Part shown: positions 1-8,016 of the stretch, piece by piece | How positions within the stretch are numbered: position 1 is the first letter of the stretch | How the letters are laid out: every line of letters starts with the position of its first letter | Assembly (NCBI GenBank): GCA_945906915.1 | Contig: CAMDSI010000027.1 | Coordinates: 1-17,542 of the forward strand | Direction: 5' to 3' | DNA from: Spirosoma fluviale | Lineage (GTDB): Bacteria; Bacteroidota; Bacteroidia; Cytophagales; Spirosomataceae | Length of the DNA stretch: 17,542 nt | Translations under genes and position numbers: made by a program | Notes under the pieces: model-generated | Told to the model about the DNA's origin: nothing | Databases searched by the model: none | What the model saw: only the letters and a program-made list of their open reading frames with translations

Positions 1-735
1 ATCGCTGAAGAAAGAGGTTTCAAGTTAGAAAATGCTACAATCGAATATTTAGGTCAAGCTGAAAAAATCATTATTGATAAAGACAATACGACCATCGTAA
101 ATGGTGCTGGTACGAAAGATAATATCGATAATCGCGTTAATCAGATTAAAGCTCAAATCGAAAATACAACGTCTGATTATGACCGCGAGAAATTACAGGA
201 GCGTTTAGCTAAGTTATCAGGTGGTGTGGCTATTCTTTACATTGGTGCTGCTACGGAAGTGGAAATGAAAGAGAAGAAAGACCGTGTTGATGATGCGTTG
301 CATGCTACACGAGCTGCTGTAGAAGAAGGAATTGTTGCAGGTGGTGGTGTTGCTTTAATTCGTGCTATTTCATCTTTAGATAAATTAAAAGGCGAAAACG
401 AAGACCAATTAACTGGTATCAATATTATTCGTCTAGCAGTAGAATCTCCATTACGTACAATCGTTGCGAATGCAGGTGGTGAAGGTTCTGTTGTAATCAA
501 TGCAGTTAAGGCTGGAAAAGATGACTTCGGTTATAATGCACGTGAAGATAAATATGAAAATATGATCGCTGCGGGTATTATCGACCCTACTAAGGTTACT
601 CGTTTAGCATTAGAAAATGCGGCTTCTATCGCAGGTATGTTGTTAACAACAGAATGCGTAATAGCTGATAAGCCAGCAAATGAGCCAGCTCATGGACACG
701 GCCAAGGTGGCGGTGGAATGGGTGGAATGATGTAA
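1..735 (+). CDS. groL: Chaperonin GroEL (60 kDa), C-terminal part, 5' end outside the window
   Basis: This is the last 244 residues of the ATP-dependent chaperonin that folds cytosolic proteins together with GroES. The reading frame is open from base 1, so the start lies upstream; an internal GTG at 226 is not the start. The fragment covers the later apical, intermediate and C-terminal equatorial regions. It contains GAATEVEMKEKKDRVDDAL and the Cpn60 signature AAVEEGIVAGGG (fragment residues 105-116), and it ends in the typical flexible Gly/Met-rich tail GGGGMGGMM. A strong terminator follows 20 bases after the stop, so groL closes its transcription unit, probably groES-groL. Identity is near certain. 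Nothing in the fragment is degenerate. Confidence 0.98.
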   Translation: MAEERGFKLENATIEYLGQAEKIIIDKDNTTIVNGAGTKDNIDNRVNQIKAQIENTTSDYDREKLQERLAKLSGGVAILYIGAATEVEMKEKKDRVDDALHATRAAVEEGIVAGGGVALIRAISSLDKLKGENEDQLTGINIIRLAVESPLRTIVANAGGEGSVVINAVKAGKDDFGYNAREDKYENMIAAGIIDPTKVTRLALENAASIAGMLLTTECVIADKPANEPAHGHGQGGGGMGGMM

Positions 736-756
736 TTTTTATTAGATTAATCCTTG

Positions 757-787
757 AAAACTCCCCATATTTGGGGAGTTTTTTTTT
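757..787 (+). terminator. Intrinsic terminator after groL
   Basis: An 8-bp perfect stem AACTCCCC/GGGGAGTT (759-766 with 773-780) has a 6-base loop and is followed by a run of nine T. An A-run precedes it, so it could also work weakly on the other strand. It ends groL transcription and lies directly in front of the next gene, which starts at 800. Confidence 0.92.
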
Positions 788-799
788 GAATAATAGAAA

Positions 800-1330
800 A
801 TGAAAAGAATAGCCATTGACATGGATGACGTTTTGGCCAAAACAACCCATGTAATTATTGATAAAATCAACCAACTAGTTTCCAAAGAATACACTTACGA
901 GGAGCTATTAACTGGAGATGAGGCCATAAAACTAGAATTTTATGGCCACTATCTAGCTAACAATTCTTTCTTGTGGGAACCTGGCTTTTTTACAAATATC
1001 CCAGTTAACGAGGATGCAGTAGAGGTCGTAAAAAAACTACATAGTCAATATGAAATCTTCATCGTTTCGGCTGCCACAGAATTCCCTAATTCCTTGAAAG
1101 AAAAATTAGATTGGATGGAAATGCATTTTCCTTTTATAACCTGGAGACATATCGTTTTCTGTGGTCATAAACACATGATTCAAGCAGATTATTTAATTGA
1201 TGATCATGAGAAAAACCTACATACCTTTACAGGTACTCCACTCCTATTTACAGCTCCACATAATATACATATTCATGATTTCAAACGTGTGAATAATTGG
1301 AAAGAGATTGAAACACTTTTATTAGATTAA
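800..1330 (+). CDS. 5'(3')-deoxyribonucleotidase-like HAD phosphatase (NT5C type)
   Basis: A 176-residue cytosolic HAD-superfamily protein resembling the NT5C family, which dephosphorylates (deoxy)nucleoside monophosphates. HAD motif I is at the N-terminus: IDMDDVLA with D7 as nucleophile and D9 as general acid. VSAATEF is a motif II-like segment, a lysine in FCGHKH may serve as motif III, and DYLIDDHEKNL supplies the motif IV acidic pair. The length is normal for this small, capless type. The start follows the groL terminator by a few bases. I see no clear TAnnTTTG promoter, so read-through or a weak promoter is possible. The stop overlaps the next start by one base (TAATG), which implies translational coupling with the transporter. 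The exact substrate is not visible; bacterial members include general pyrimidine 5'-nucleotidases. Confidence 0.85.
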   Translation: MKRIAIDMDDVLAKTTHVIIDKINQLVSKEYTYEELLTGDEAIKLEFYGHYLANNSFLWEPGFFTNIPVNEDAVEVVKKLHSQYEIFIVSAATEFPNSLKEKLDWMEMHFPFITWRHIVFCGHKHMIQADYLIDDHEKNLHTFTGTPLLFTAPHNIHIHDFKRVNNWKEIETLLLD

Positions 1331-2463
1331 TGAAAAAAACACGTTTTAGTATTGGTATTTTATTCTTTATCTGTGGATTGAATTTTGCTACTTGGGCAAC
1401 ACGTATTCCTGATTTTAAGACCTATCTGCATTTAACTGATGCCCAATTAGGAACCGTTTTGATGGGACTTCCTATAGGTTCTATGGTATCCTTACCTATA
1501 GCTGGGTGGTTGTTAACTAAATACGCATCTAGATGGATTTGTATCATGGCTGTAGCCATGTATGTAATTGTCATTCCTGGCCTAAGTTTAATGAATTCCG
1601 CTATCAGCTTGTTTATTGGTTTGCTTTTCTTTGGGATGGTTGGTGATATTATGAATATAGCCATGAATACACAGGTAGTAAGTTTAGAGGCAAAAATGAA
1701 CAAAATCATTATGTCCTCTTTTCATGCCGTATTTTCGATTGGTTTAATGTCTGGCGCTTTTTTAGGTGGTATTTTAGAAAGAGCAAATTATAGTACACTC
1801 GAGCATTTTAGTCTTGTGGCTTTATCGAATGTCTTACTTATCCCCTTCAGCATCAAGAATTTATTAACAGACAAACCCGTTCAAGACGAAAATAAACCTA
1901 TGTCATCTATATTGAATTTAGGACCTTATTTAATCATTTTATCCTTTATAGCCTTTTGTGGGATGTTGTGCGAGGGTGCCATGGCCGATTGGATTTCGCT
2001 CTATTTTAAAGAATACATACCTAATTCACCCTACCCAATCACCATTGGTTTTTCTTCATTTGCAGTAGCAATGGTAATCGGGCGATTTTTAGGGGATAAA
2101 ATTTCCCTAAAATATGATGTATCTACTATTCTGATTTTCAACGGAATACTGACCGCACTAGGAATGATGTTAACCTTAGGAATGGAATCCATCTATTTAA
2201 AAGTGATTGGCTGTTTTATAACTGGTATTGGAATTTCTACGGTAGTCCCATTAATTTATTCTCAGGCTGGAAATCAAAAGGAAATTATGCCATCCATAGC
2301 TATTGCAGGTGTTTCTACAATTGCTTACGTTGGTTTCCTACTAGGTCCTGTTTTAATTGGTTATTTATCAGATTTTGTCGGATTAGACAAAGCTTTACTG
2401 TTAATTGTAGTTTTAGGTTTTTTAGGAGCCTTTATCTCTAAAACTTGGGCAATTAAAAGATGA
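1330..2463 (+). CDS. MFS transporter, YbjJ-like
   Basis: A 377-residue integral inner-membrane protein with about twelve hydrophobic segments. The N-terminal FATWATRIPDFK, then LTDAQLGTVLMGLPIGSMV, resembles the E. coli YbjJ group of the major facilitator superfamily, whose substrates are poorly defined. The usual MFS loop 2-3 motif is degenerate here (GWLLTKYASRW). A segment FSSFAVAMVIGRFLGDK in the second half is the equivalent loop and keeps GRxxGD. The gene overlaps its upstream neighbour by 1 base and its downstream regulator by 4 bases (ATGA), so the three are one operon. The context suggests movement of a compound linked to the upstream phosphatase, either export of a dephosphorylated product or uptake of a nucleoside-like molecule. 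That is inference. Confidence 0.85.
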   Translation: MKKTRFSIGILFFICGLNFATWATRIPDFKTYLHLTDAQLGTVLMGLPIGSMVSLPIAGWLLTKYASRWICIMAVAMYVIVIPGLSLMNSAISLFIGLLFFGMVGDIMNIAMNTQVVSLEAKMNKIIMSSFHAVFSIGLMSGAFLGGILERANYSTLEHFSLVALSNVLLIPFSIKNLLTDKPVQDENKPMSSILNLGPYLIILSFIAFCGMLCEGAMADWISLYFKEYIPNSPYPITIGFSSFAVAMVIGRFLGDKISLKYDVSTILIFNGILTALGMMLTLGMESIYLKVIGCFITGIGISTVVPLIYSQAGNQKEIMPSIAIAGVSTIAYVGFLLGPVLIGYLSDFVGLDKALLLIVVLGFLGAFISKTWAIKR

Positions 2464-3308
2464 TCATAGAATACCGTAAACCTTCAACGGCATTAGCCCC
2501 ATTTGTAGACCACTTATGGGAAAAACAAGTGGATGAAGCAGGTATAATACCTTATGAAATAGAAACAATTTTTCCTGAAGACCAAACAGTTCTAACTTAT
2601 TCTTTTGGAAAAGACTATTATCGTTCTCATGCGAACACAGAGAATTTTAGGGCCATAAATGGAGTTCAACTAGAGGGTCTTCACCAAGCCCCTAATTTTT
2701 ATAAACATCAGCCCGGTATCCATATTTTTGGGGTAAAATTTAGAGTGGGAGGCCTCTTTGCCTTTTTAAATTCACCCATTTGTAACACAAATAATGTAAG
2801 TAGTGACGCAAATTCCCTATTTATGGATTTACCCGAACTAGTTTCAGGAATGGGATTTACGTTGCGATGTCAACATATCGAGGCCTATTTACTTGATAAG
2901 CTTGTAGACAAGCAAGCAAAGAAATATTTTAAATTATTACAAATAGTGGAGGAATTAGAGACCGAATCTCTTTCTATTTCTAATTCGTACAAAACCTTAA
3001 CTCGACTATTTCATGAGGTAATTGGTATTAGTCCTAAAGAATACGTCCAAATAAAACGTATTAACCAATCCTTAGCACTATTTGCATCCACAAAAGATAT
3101 TAAAAGCCAGGATTTAGCTGATCAATTAGGGTATTATGATTCAGCTCATTTTATAAATGAATTCAAGAAGTATACTGGTAAAACTCCCAAAAGCCTCAAA
3201 AGCAGTCTTTTTGATATGAAAGAGTCTGAATTTATAGATGAATTCAAACAATATATCTCCCCCGAGCATCTATTGCATTACACCTCCATTTTTCAAAAGA
3301 ATTTATAA
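2460..3308 (+). CDS. AraC-family transcriptional regulator
   Basis: A 282-residue DNA-binding regulator. Residues 1 to about 140 form an N-terminal domain beginning EYRKPSTALAPFVDHLWE, as in the DUF6597-type sensor domains common in Bacteroidota AraC proteins. Residues of about 150-250 form the double helix-turn-helix: KTLTRLFHEVIGISPKEY, then DLADQLGYYDSAHFINEFKKYTGKTP, which is the conserved second helix-turn-helix. An extra tail of about 30 residues follows and is not part of the DNA-binding domain. The start overlaps the transporter stop by 4 bases. It probably controls its own nucleotidase-transporter operon in response to the transported compound or a derivative. No ligand can be deduced. 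Confidence 0.9.
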   Translation: MIIEYRKPSTALAPFVDHLWEKQVDEAGIIPYEIETIFPEDQTVLTYSFGKDYYRSHANTENFRAINGVQLEGLHQAPNFYKHQPGIHIFGVKFRVGGLFAFLNSPICNTNNVSSDANSLFMDLPELVSGMGFTLRCQHIEAYLLDKLVDKQAKKYFKLLQIVEELETESLSISNSYKTLTRLFHEVIGISPKEYVQIKRINQSLALFASTKDIKSQDLADQLGYYDSAHFINEFKKYTGKTPKSLKSSLFDMKESEFIDEFKQYISPEHLLHYTSIFQKNL

Positions 3309-3324
3309 TTGTCTGTTTTTTACA

Positions 3325-3366
3325 ATTTATATCAACTAAAATTTTTAAATTTTGTAAGATATAAAT
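3325..3366. promoter_or_regulatory. Inverted repeat upstream of the sugar symporter, candidate operator
   Basis: The half-sites ATTTATATC (3325-3333) and GATATAAAT (3358-3366) form a perfect 9-bp inverted repeat with a 24-base AT-rich spacer, ending 5 bases before the symporter start. The GntR regulator encoded directly downstream of the symporter is the natural candidate to bind it. No perfect TAnnTTTG box was found here (TAAATTTTG at 3346-3354 has one base too many). The region is AT-rich, so chance is possible. Confidence 0.35.
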
Positions 3367-3371
3367 AAGCT

Positions 3372-4679
3372 ATGAACAAACACGTTATATTTTGGTCGAT
3401 TACAGTAGGATTAGGCGGTCTACTTTTTGGTATGGACGTCGCTGTTATATCTGGAGCGGAACTAGCCATTCAACAATTATGGCATTTGGATTCTTTCACT
3501 CATGGTTTAGCCATTGCGGCTGCCCTGTATGGTACCGTCATTGGAGCGGCCTTAGGTGGAATTCCAGCTGATTTATATGGCCGAAAAAAGACCTTATTTT
3601 GGATAGGTTTAAGCTTTTTCATCTCTTCTATAGGCGCTGCTATAGCTCCAGATGTGAATTCATTTATGTTATTTCGATTTTTGGGTGGATTAGGTATCGG
3701 AGCATCCTCCGTAGTCGCTCCTATTTATATATCAGAAATTGCTCCTGCTAAACACCGTGGTAAACTAGTTATCTCCTTTCAATTAAATATTGTCTTAGGT
3801 ATTTTAATTGCTTACGTATCTAATTACTTTATTCAAGGTATAGAAAACGATTGGCGAATCATGCTAGGCGTTGTTTCTCTTCCCTCGTTAGTATTCTCGG
3901 TGCTAATACTACTAACACCGGAGACACCACAATTTTTATTACTAAAACGCAATGATTTAGCAGGAGCGCGCAAAGTACTAGAATTAGCCGATCCTAATCC
4001 AGAAGAGACGATTTTACGTATTCAAACAAATGCCAAAAATAGTACTTCTAAGGAATCCTTATTTACTAAGAAATTTGTTTGGCCATTAACCTTAGCCTTT
4101 TTATTTGCTTTCTTTAATCAAATGTCGGGTATAAATGCCATCATCTATTATGCGCCTAGAATCTATGAATTAACTGGTTTAGGCAAAGAATCAGCTCTTT
4201 TATCAACTGCGGGCATAGGTATCGCTAACTTACTATTTACCCTATTAGGTTGGTATCTAATTGATCGAGTAGGCCGTAGAATTCTGATGTATATTGGTTC
4301 GATTGGCTATATACTAACGCTAAGTCTAATTGCCTACGCTTTTCATACAGAATCGTATACCTTCGTACCCATCTATATTTTTGCCTTTATAGCCTCACAC
4401 GCTATTGGGCAAGGTTCAGTTATATGGGTCTTTATTTCCGAAATATTCCCTAATTCGGTTCGCGCTTCAGGTATGGCCTGGGGTTCCTTAACGCATTGGG
4501 TGTTTGCAGCCTTAGTGGCTAATTTCTTTCCACTATTTACCGAAAGTTACGGTGGAACATTAATTTTTGGTTTTTTTGCAGTTATGATGGTGGCACAATT
4601 AGTCTATGTTGCCTTAATGATGCCAGAGACTAAAGGAGCTAATTTAGAAGATATTGAAAAGTCGATAATCATGCATTAA
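3372..4679 (+). CDS. Sugar:proton symporter, MFS sugar porter family (XylE/GLUT-like)
   Basis: A 435-residue inner-membrane transporter with twelve predicted membrane segments. The sugar porter signatures appear in order: GGLLFGMDVAVISGA in helix 1, GRKKT at 70-74, RFLGGLGIGASS at 102-113, SEIAPAKHRGKL at 121-132, PETP at 183-186, NQMSGINAIIYYAP at 249-262 (sugar-binding helix 7), DRVGRR at 298-303, ISEIFP at 365-370 and PETKG at 428-432. All family landmarks are intact and the length is normal. The family imports hexoses or pentoses with protons. The specific sugar cannot be read from the sequence. A GntR regulator begins 10 bases after the stop, so the two are probably co-transcribed and the sugar or a metabolite of it is the inducer (inference). 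Confidence 0.92.
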   Translation: MNKHVIFWSITVGLGGLLFGMDVAVISGAELAIQQLWHLDSFTHGLAIAAALYGTVIGAALGGIPADLYGRKKTLFWIGLSFFISSIGAAIAPDVNSFMLFRFLGGLGIGASSVVAPIYISEIAPAKHRGKLVISFQLNIVLGILIAYVSNYFIQGIENDWRIMLGVVSLPSLVFSVLILLTPETPQFLLLKRNDLAGARKVLELADPNPEETILRIQTNAKNSTSKESLFTKKFVWPLTLAFLFAFFNQMSGINAIIYYAPRIYELTGLGKESALLSTAGIGIANLLFTLLGWYLIDRVGRRILMYIGSIGYILTLSLIAYAFHTESYTFVPIYIFAFIASHAIGQGSVIWVFISEIFPNSVRASGMAWGSLTHWVFAALVANFFPLFTESYGGTLIFGFFAVMMVAQLVYVALMMPETKGANLEDIEKSIIMH

Positions 4680-4689
4680 TCGTGTTCTT

Positions 4690-5697
4690 ATGATACATTT
4701 TGATCCTACCAGTAGCAAACCTAAATACCAACAACTCATTGATGGTATCATAGATGGAATCAATTCAGGCTTATTAGAGCATGGAAAACAATTACCTTCT
4801 ATCAATAAGGTAGCTAGCGATTTTAACATGGCTAGAATGACTGTCACTAAAGCCTATGACGACTTGCGTGAGAAAGGATTGGTAAGTTCGCATCATGGCA
4901 AAGGATTTTACGTAGCAAGTACTAATACGAAAAATGTGTTACGCGTATTTATACTGATGGATGCCTTAACACCTTATAAAGAAACATTATATGAAAGTAT
5001 TATCTCAAATTTAGGCGACGACGTAAGCCATAACTTATTTTTCCATTACCATGATCTTGAATTGTTCGAAGAGTTAATCACGAACAATTTGGGGAAATAC
5101 AATCACTACATTATTCTACCTCATTTCAATAAAAATGTAGCTAGGATTATTTCCAAAATTCCTAAGGATAAATTATTAGTACTAGATATAAACGTGAAAG
5201 AGTTAAGTGATGATTACGCTATTTTATATCAAAACTTTGAGTCCAATATATATCAAGGACTACTTCAATCGTTAGAAAAGATAAAAAAATACCAACAAAC
5301 AAATTTAGTATTAAGCTCTAAAAGCTTCCAATATACGCCAGATGGAATAATACAGGGTTTTACTAAGTTCTGCACTGAGAATAACCTTACATTTGATATT
5401 ATCCCTGATTTAGATGATGATTATGATTTACAAGTACACCAGGCATATATTATATTCCGCGAGTATGATCTTATCAAAATGATCAATTGGACTACTAAAA
5501 ATAAATTGAAAGTAGGAAAAGACATTGGCATCATCTCCTATGATGACACTCCATTGAAAGAAATAATAGCAGAAGGAATTTCTGTTATTTCAAATGATTT
5601 CAAAAAAATGGGGGAGCGCGCTGCTGAAATGATTCTTAATCACGAAAAAGGTCGCGAGTCAAACGATTTCTATTTTATCGATAGAGGATCCTTATAG
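4690..5697 (+). CDS. GntR-family regulator with LacI-like ligand-binding domain
   Basis: A 335-residue repressor-type protein. Residues 1 to about 75 are a GntR winged helix: PKYQQLIDGIIDGINSG, QLPSINKVASDFNMARMTVTKAYDDL and then GKGFYV. From about residue 85 to the end it resembles a periplasmic-binding-protein/LacI effector domain, including IGIISYDDTPLKEI and GERAAEMIL near the C-terminus. This architecture is like Bacillus AraR and is frequent next to sugar genes in Bacteroidota. It lies 10 bases downstream of a sugar symporter and probably regulates it. The last codons overlap the convergent acetyltransferase gene by 6 bases. Confidence 0.9.
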   Translation: MIHFDPTSSKPKYQQLIDGIIDGINSGLLEHGKQLPSINKVASDFNMARMTVTKAYDDLREKGLVSSHHGKGFYVASTNTKNVLRVFILMDALTPYKETLYESIISNLGDDVSHNLFFHYHDLELFEELITNNLGKYNHYIILPHFNKNVARIISKIPKDKLLVLDINVKELSDDYAILYQNFESNIYQGLLQSLEKIKKYQQTNLVLSSKSFQYTPDGIIQGFTKFCTENNLTFDIIPDLDDDYDLQVHQAYIIFREYDLIKMINWTTKNKLKVGKDIGIISYDDTPLKEIIAEGISVISNDFKKMGERAAEMILNHEKGRESNDFYFIDRGSL

Positions 5698-6144
5698 ATC
5701 TAAATGCACATTTAGCCAACCTGAATCCATCTTTACTCCTAGGGTTTCATAAAAATCAATGGCTGGTTTATTCCAATCAAGAACTTGCCACATCATTCCC
5801 GTGCATTTCATTCGCTTAGCCTCCTGAATTGCTTCCTCAATCATACATTTGCCTAATCCTTTACCACGAAAACTTTCTTTAATGTAAAGATCTTCTAAAT
5901 AGAATCGTCTCCCCTTCCAAGTAGAGAAGCGATAATACCATAATGAAAATCCCCCCAACTCGCCATTCAAATAGATTAAGTTAGCAAAGAACAAAGGATT
6001 ATCAGAAAATCCCTCTGCTATATAATCATCTACAGTACTGCTGACTTCTTCTGGAGCTTTCTCAAAAATGGCTAATTCCATGACTAATTCTCGAACTAAT
6101 CCGATATCCTCTTTTGTAGCTCTTCTTATTTCTATCTTATCCAT
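5692..6144 (-). CDS. GNAT N-acetyltransferase, SSAT-like
   Basis: A 150-residue cytosolic acetyl-CoA-dependent acetyltransferase. The core motif LEDLYIKESFRGKGLGK (about residues 82-98) contains the R-x-x-G-x-G pyrophosphate-binding loop. WQVLDWNKPAIDFYETLG near the C-terminus and FSTWKGRRFYLEDLY match the spermidine/spermine N1-acetyltransferase-like branch, which in other organisms acetylates diamines, polyamines or thialysine. The ATG lies inside the end of rluD (8-base overlap, 6137-6144), so it is translated from the rluD message. The substrate is inferred from family resemblance only. Confidence 0.88.
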   Translation of the reverse strand: MDKIEIRRATKEDIGLVRELVMELAIFEKAPEEVSSTVDDYIAEGFSDNPLFFANLIYLNGELGGFSLWYYRFSTWKGRRFYLEDLYIKESFRGKGLGKCMIEEAIQEAKRMKCTGMMWQVLDWNKPAIDFYETLGVKMDSGWLNVHLDL

Positions 6145-7168
6145 TAATCGCTCGTAATTTTGTTAATAATGATAAAAAATCCTCCGGAAACTTTTGTTCA
6201 AATTGCATAAATTCATTCGTAGTTGGATGTACAAATCCTAAGGAAAATGCATGCAATGCCTGTCTAGGGCATATTTTAAACGCATTATCGATAAAAGACT
6301 TATAACTGGCCATAGAAGACATAAACCTTATTTTATCCCCACCATAAGTTGAATCTGAAAATAAGGGATGACCGATGGATTGAAAATGGGCTCTAATTTG
6401 ATGTGTTCGTCCGGTTTCTAATTTAAACTTGACAAATGAAGCAAAACAATAGGATTCCACTACTTCATAATGTGTTATGGCTATTTTTCCTAATTCATGA
6501 TCCTCTGGAAATATGGTCATTACTTTACGATCTTTAGGGCTTCTAGCAATCTTACCGCGTAAAGTTCCTTTAGCCTCCTTAGGTACACCCCAACATATAG
6601 CATAATAGGTACGCTCAATGCTATGTTCGAAAAATTGTTGCCCTAAAAAGTTTAAAGCAAACTCCGTTTTACCAATGACTAAAATGCCTGATGTATCCTT
6701 ATCAATGCGGTGAACAAGACCTGGACGAATATCTTTTTTACCTGGTAGACTTTGGCAATGAAATAATAATCCATTCACTAAAGTACCTGACCAATTACCT
6801 TGAGCAGGGTGTACGACCATTCCAGGCGATTTATTCACTAAAATAAGCTGTTCGTCTTCGTAAATAATATCAATCGGTATATCCTCAGGATAGACCTCTT
6901 TATCACGAGGAGGAGTAGCAAATGAAACGGAAATAGAATCTAGTGGTTTAACGCGATAATTAGACTTTATTAGGCCACCATTCACCTTCACTGATCCCGC
7001 ATCGATACCTACTTGAATCTTATTGCGACTAGATCCCGCAATTTTAATCATCAAATATTTGTCGATTCTGAGTAATTGCTGACCTTTGTCTACAGTAAAA
7101 TTAAAATGCTCAAATAAATCGTCTTCTTCGTCGGATTCTAAAGCATTCATTTCTGGATCGATGGACAT
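6137..7168 (-). CDS. rluD: Large-subunit rRNA pseudouridine synthase, RluD/RluA family
   Basis: A 343-residue RNA-modifying enzyme converting uridines to pseudouridine, in RluD at helix 69 of 23S rRNA. Residues of about 30-80 are an S4 RNA-binding domain (LLRIDKYLMIKIAGSSRNK, VKVNGGLIKSNYRV). The catalytic domain follows, with GLVHRIDKDTSG, where D156 is the catalytic aspartate, and TGRTHQIRAHF, the second conserved block. The N-terminal S4 domain and length fit RluD rather than the S4-less RluA. The annotated ATG at 7168 overlaps the divergent PLP-enzyme start by 8 bases; a second in-frame ATG at 7150 would remove the overlap and lose only six acidic-region residues. The GNAT gene overlaps its 3' end, so they share one message. 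Confidence 0.93.
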   Translation of the reverse strand: MSIDPEMNALESDEEDDLFEHFNFTVDKGQQLLRIDKYLMIKIAGSSRNKIQVGIDAGSVKVNGGLIKSNYRVKPLDSISVSFATPPRDKEVYPEDIPIDIIYEDEQLILVNKSPGMVVHPAQGNWSGTLVNGLLFHCQSLPGKKDIRPGLVHRIDKDTSGILVIGKTEFALNFLGQQFFEHSIERTYYAICWGVPKEAKGTLRGKIARSPKDRKVMTIFPEDHELGKIAITHYEVVESYCFASFVKFKLETGRTHQIRAHFQSIGHPLFSDSTYGGDKIRFMSSMASYKSFIDNAFKICPRQALHAFSLGFVHPTTNEFMQFEQKFPEDFLSLLTKLRAING

Positions 7169-8009
7169 AGCAAATTTTGAATTTAACGCGTTACACTTAC
7201 CGTCTCCAATAGAAGAAATTTATGATGAATGCTGGAATTCAAAAGGAATTCAGGTTTTTGTCAAAAGAGACGACCTCATACATCCCATCATTTCTGGTAA
7301 TAAGTGGCGCAAATTAAAAAAATATCTCCAAACCTTCTCATTAAACACTCATTCTGGACTATTAAGTTTTGGTGGAGCTTACTCTAATCACCTTTATGCT
7401 CTTGCATATGTAGGTAATAGCCTCGGAATCGCCACGGTTGGAATTGTTCGAGGTGATGAATTATACCCGGCCAGTAATGCCTATTTAAGCCAAATGAACG
7501 AGTGGGGTATGCAAATGCACTTTATTAGCCGTGGCACTTATCGAGAAAAGCAGATCCCTGAAGGCTATGAGGATTATGTGGTTATAGCAGAAGGCGGTTT
7601 TGGCGAATTAGCGATCCAAGGAATGGAAGAATTAGTTTCAGAAATACCCGCCTGCGATCATATTTATACAGCCATAGGAACGGGAGCAACAGCCATCGGA
7701 ATTGCACAATATTATAATGGAACGGTAAATGGCATTTTGACACTAAACAATAAAACAGAAATTGAAGACCACCTAAAGTTCTATCCTAGACCTAATTTAA
7801 TGATCGACGATCAATATATATTTGGCAAATACGCTAAGCAAACTATACTGTTAGATCAATTTTGTGAAGAATTCCGTACTAAGTACAACATCGCTATCGA
7901 ACCAATTTATACGGGTCGAATGTTTTATGCCCTAGTCGATCACATAAAAAATGGCCACATAGCTCCCAATACGAAACTAGTGGCCATCCATACAGGAGGG
8001 GTTAAATAA
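7161..8009 (+). CDS. PLP-dependent ACC deaminase / D-cysteine desulfhydrase family enzyme
   Basis: A 282-residue fold-type II PLP enzyme. SGNKWRKLK (residues 45-53) holds the PLP-binding lysine. SFGGAYSNH (69-77) is the Ser/Asn/His block that contacts substrate and cofactor. AIGTGATAIGI is the glycine-rich phosphate-binding loop, and the protein ends AIHTGG as in the family. Members deaminate 1-aminocyclopropane-1-carboxylate or eliminate sulfide from D-cysteine, and the sequence alone does not decide which. The frame extends upstream to 7086, but that part lies antisense to rluD and looks non-coding; ATG 7161 places the family N-terminus correctly. The stop lies 1 base from the convergent sufB stop. 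Confidence 0.88.
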   Translation: MDIANFEFNALHLPSPIEEIYDECWNSKGIQVFVKRDDLIHPIISGNKWRKLKKYLQTFSLNTHSGLLSFGGAYSNHLYALAYVGNSLGIATVGIVRGDELYPASNAYLSQMNEWGMQMHFISRGTYREKQIPEGYEDYVVIAEGGFGELAIQGMEELVSEIPACDHIYTAIGTGATAIGIAQYYNGTVNGILTLNNKTEIEDHLKFYPRPNLMIDDQYIFGKYAKQTILLDQFCEEFRTKYNIAIEPIYTGRMFYALVDHIKNGHIAPNTKLVAIHTGGVK

Positions 8010-8016
8010 TTTAACC
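8000..8016. terminator. Palindrome across two convergent stop codons, possible weak bidirectional terminator
   Basis: GGTTAAA (8000-8006) and TTTAACC (8010-8016) form a perfect 7-bp stem with a 3-base loop TAA. The loop is the stop codon of the PLP enzyme gene, and the sufB stop (TTA on this strand, 8011-8013) lies in the other arm. There is no long T-run on either side, so termination would be weak. Confidence 0.4.

Noticed and set aside
737..1331. A 15-base direct repeat TTTTATTAGATTAAT at 737-751 and 1317-1331
   Set aside because: Both copies are AT-rich and sit at gene ends; one or two matches of this length are expected by chance in AT-rich DNA of this size. No target-site or mobile-element context.
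7086..7160. Upstream extension of the PLP enzyme frame to 7086
   Set aside because: It encodes a low-complexity Ser/Lys stretch antisense to the conserved start of rluD. The family N-terminus begins after ATG 7161.
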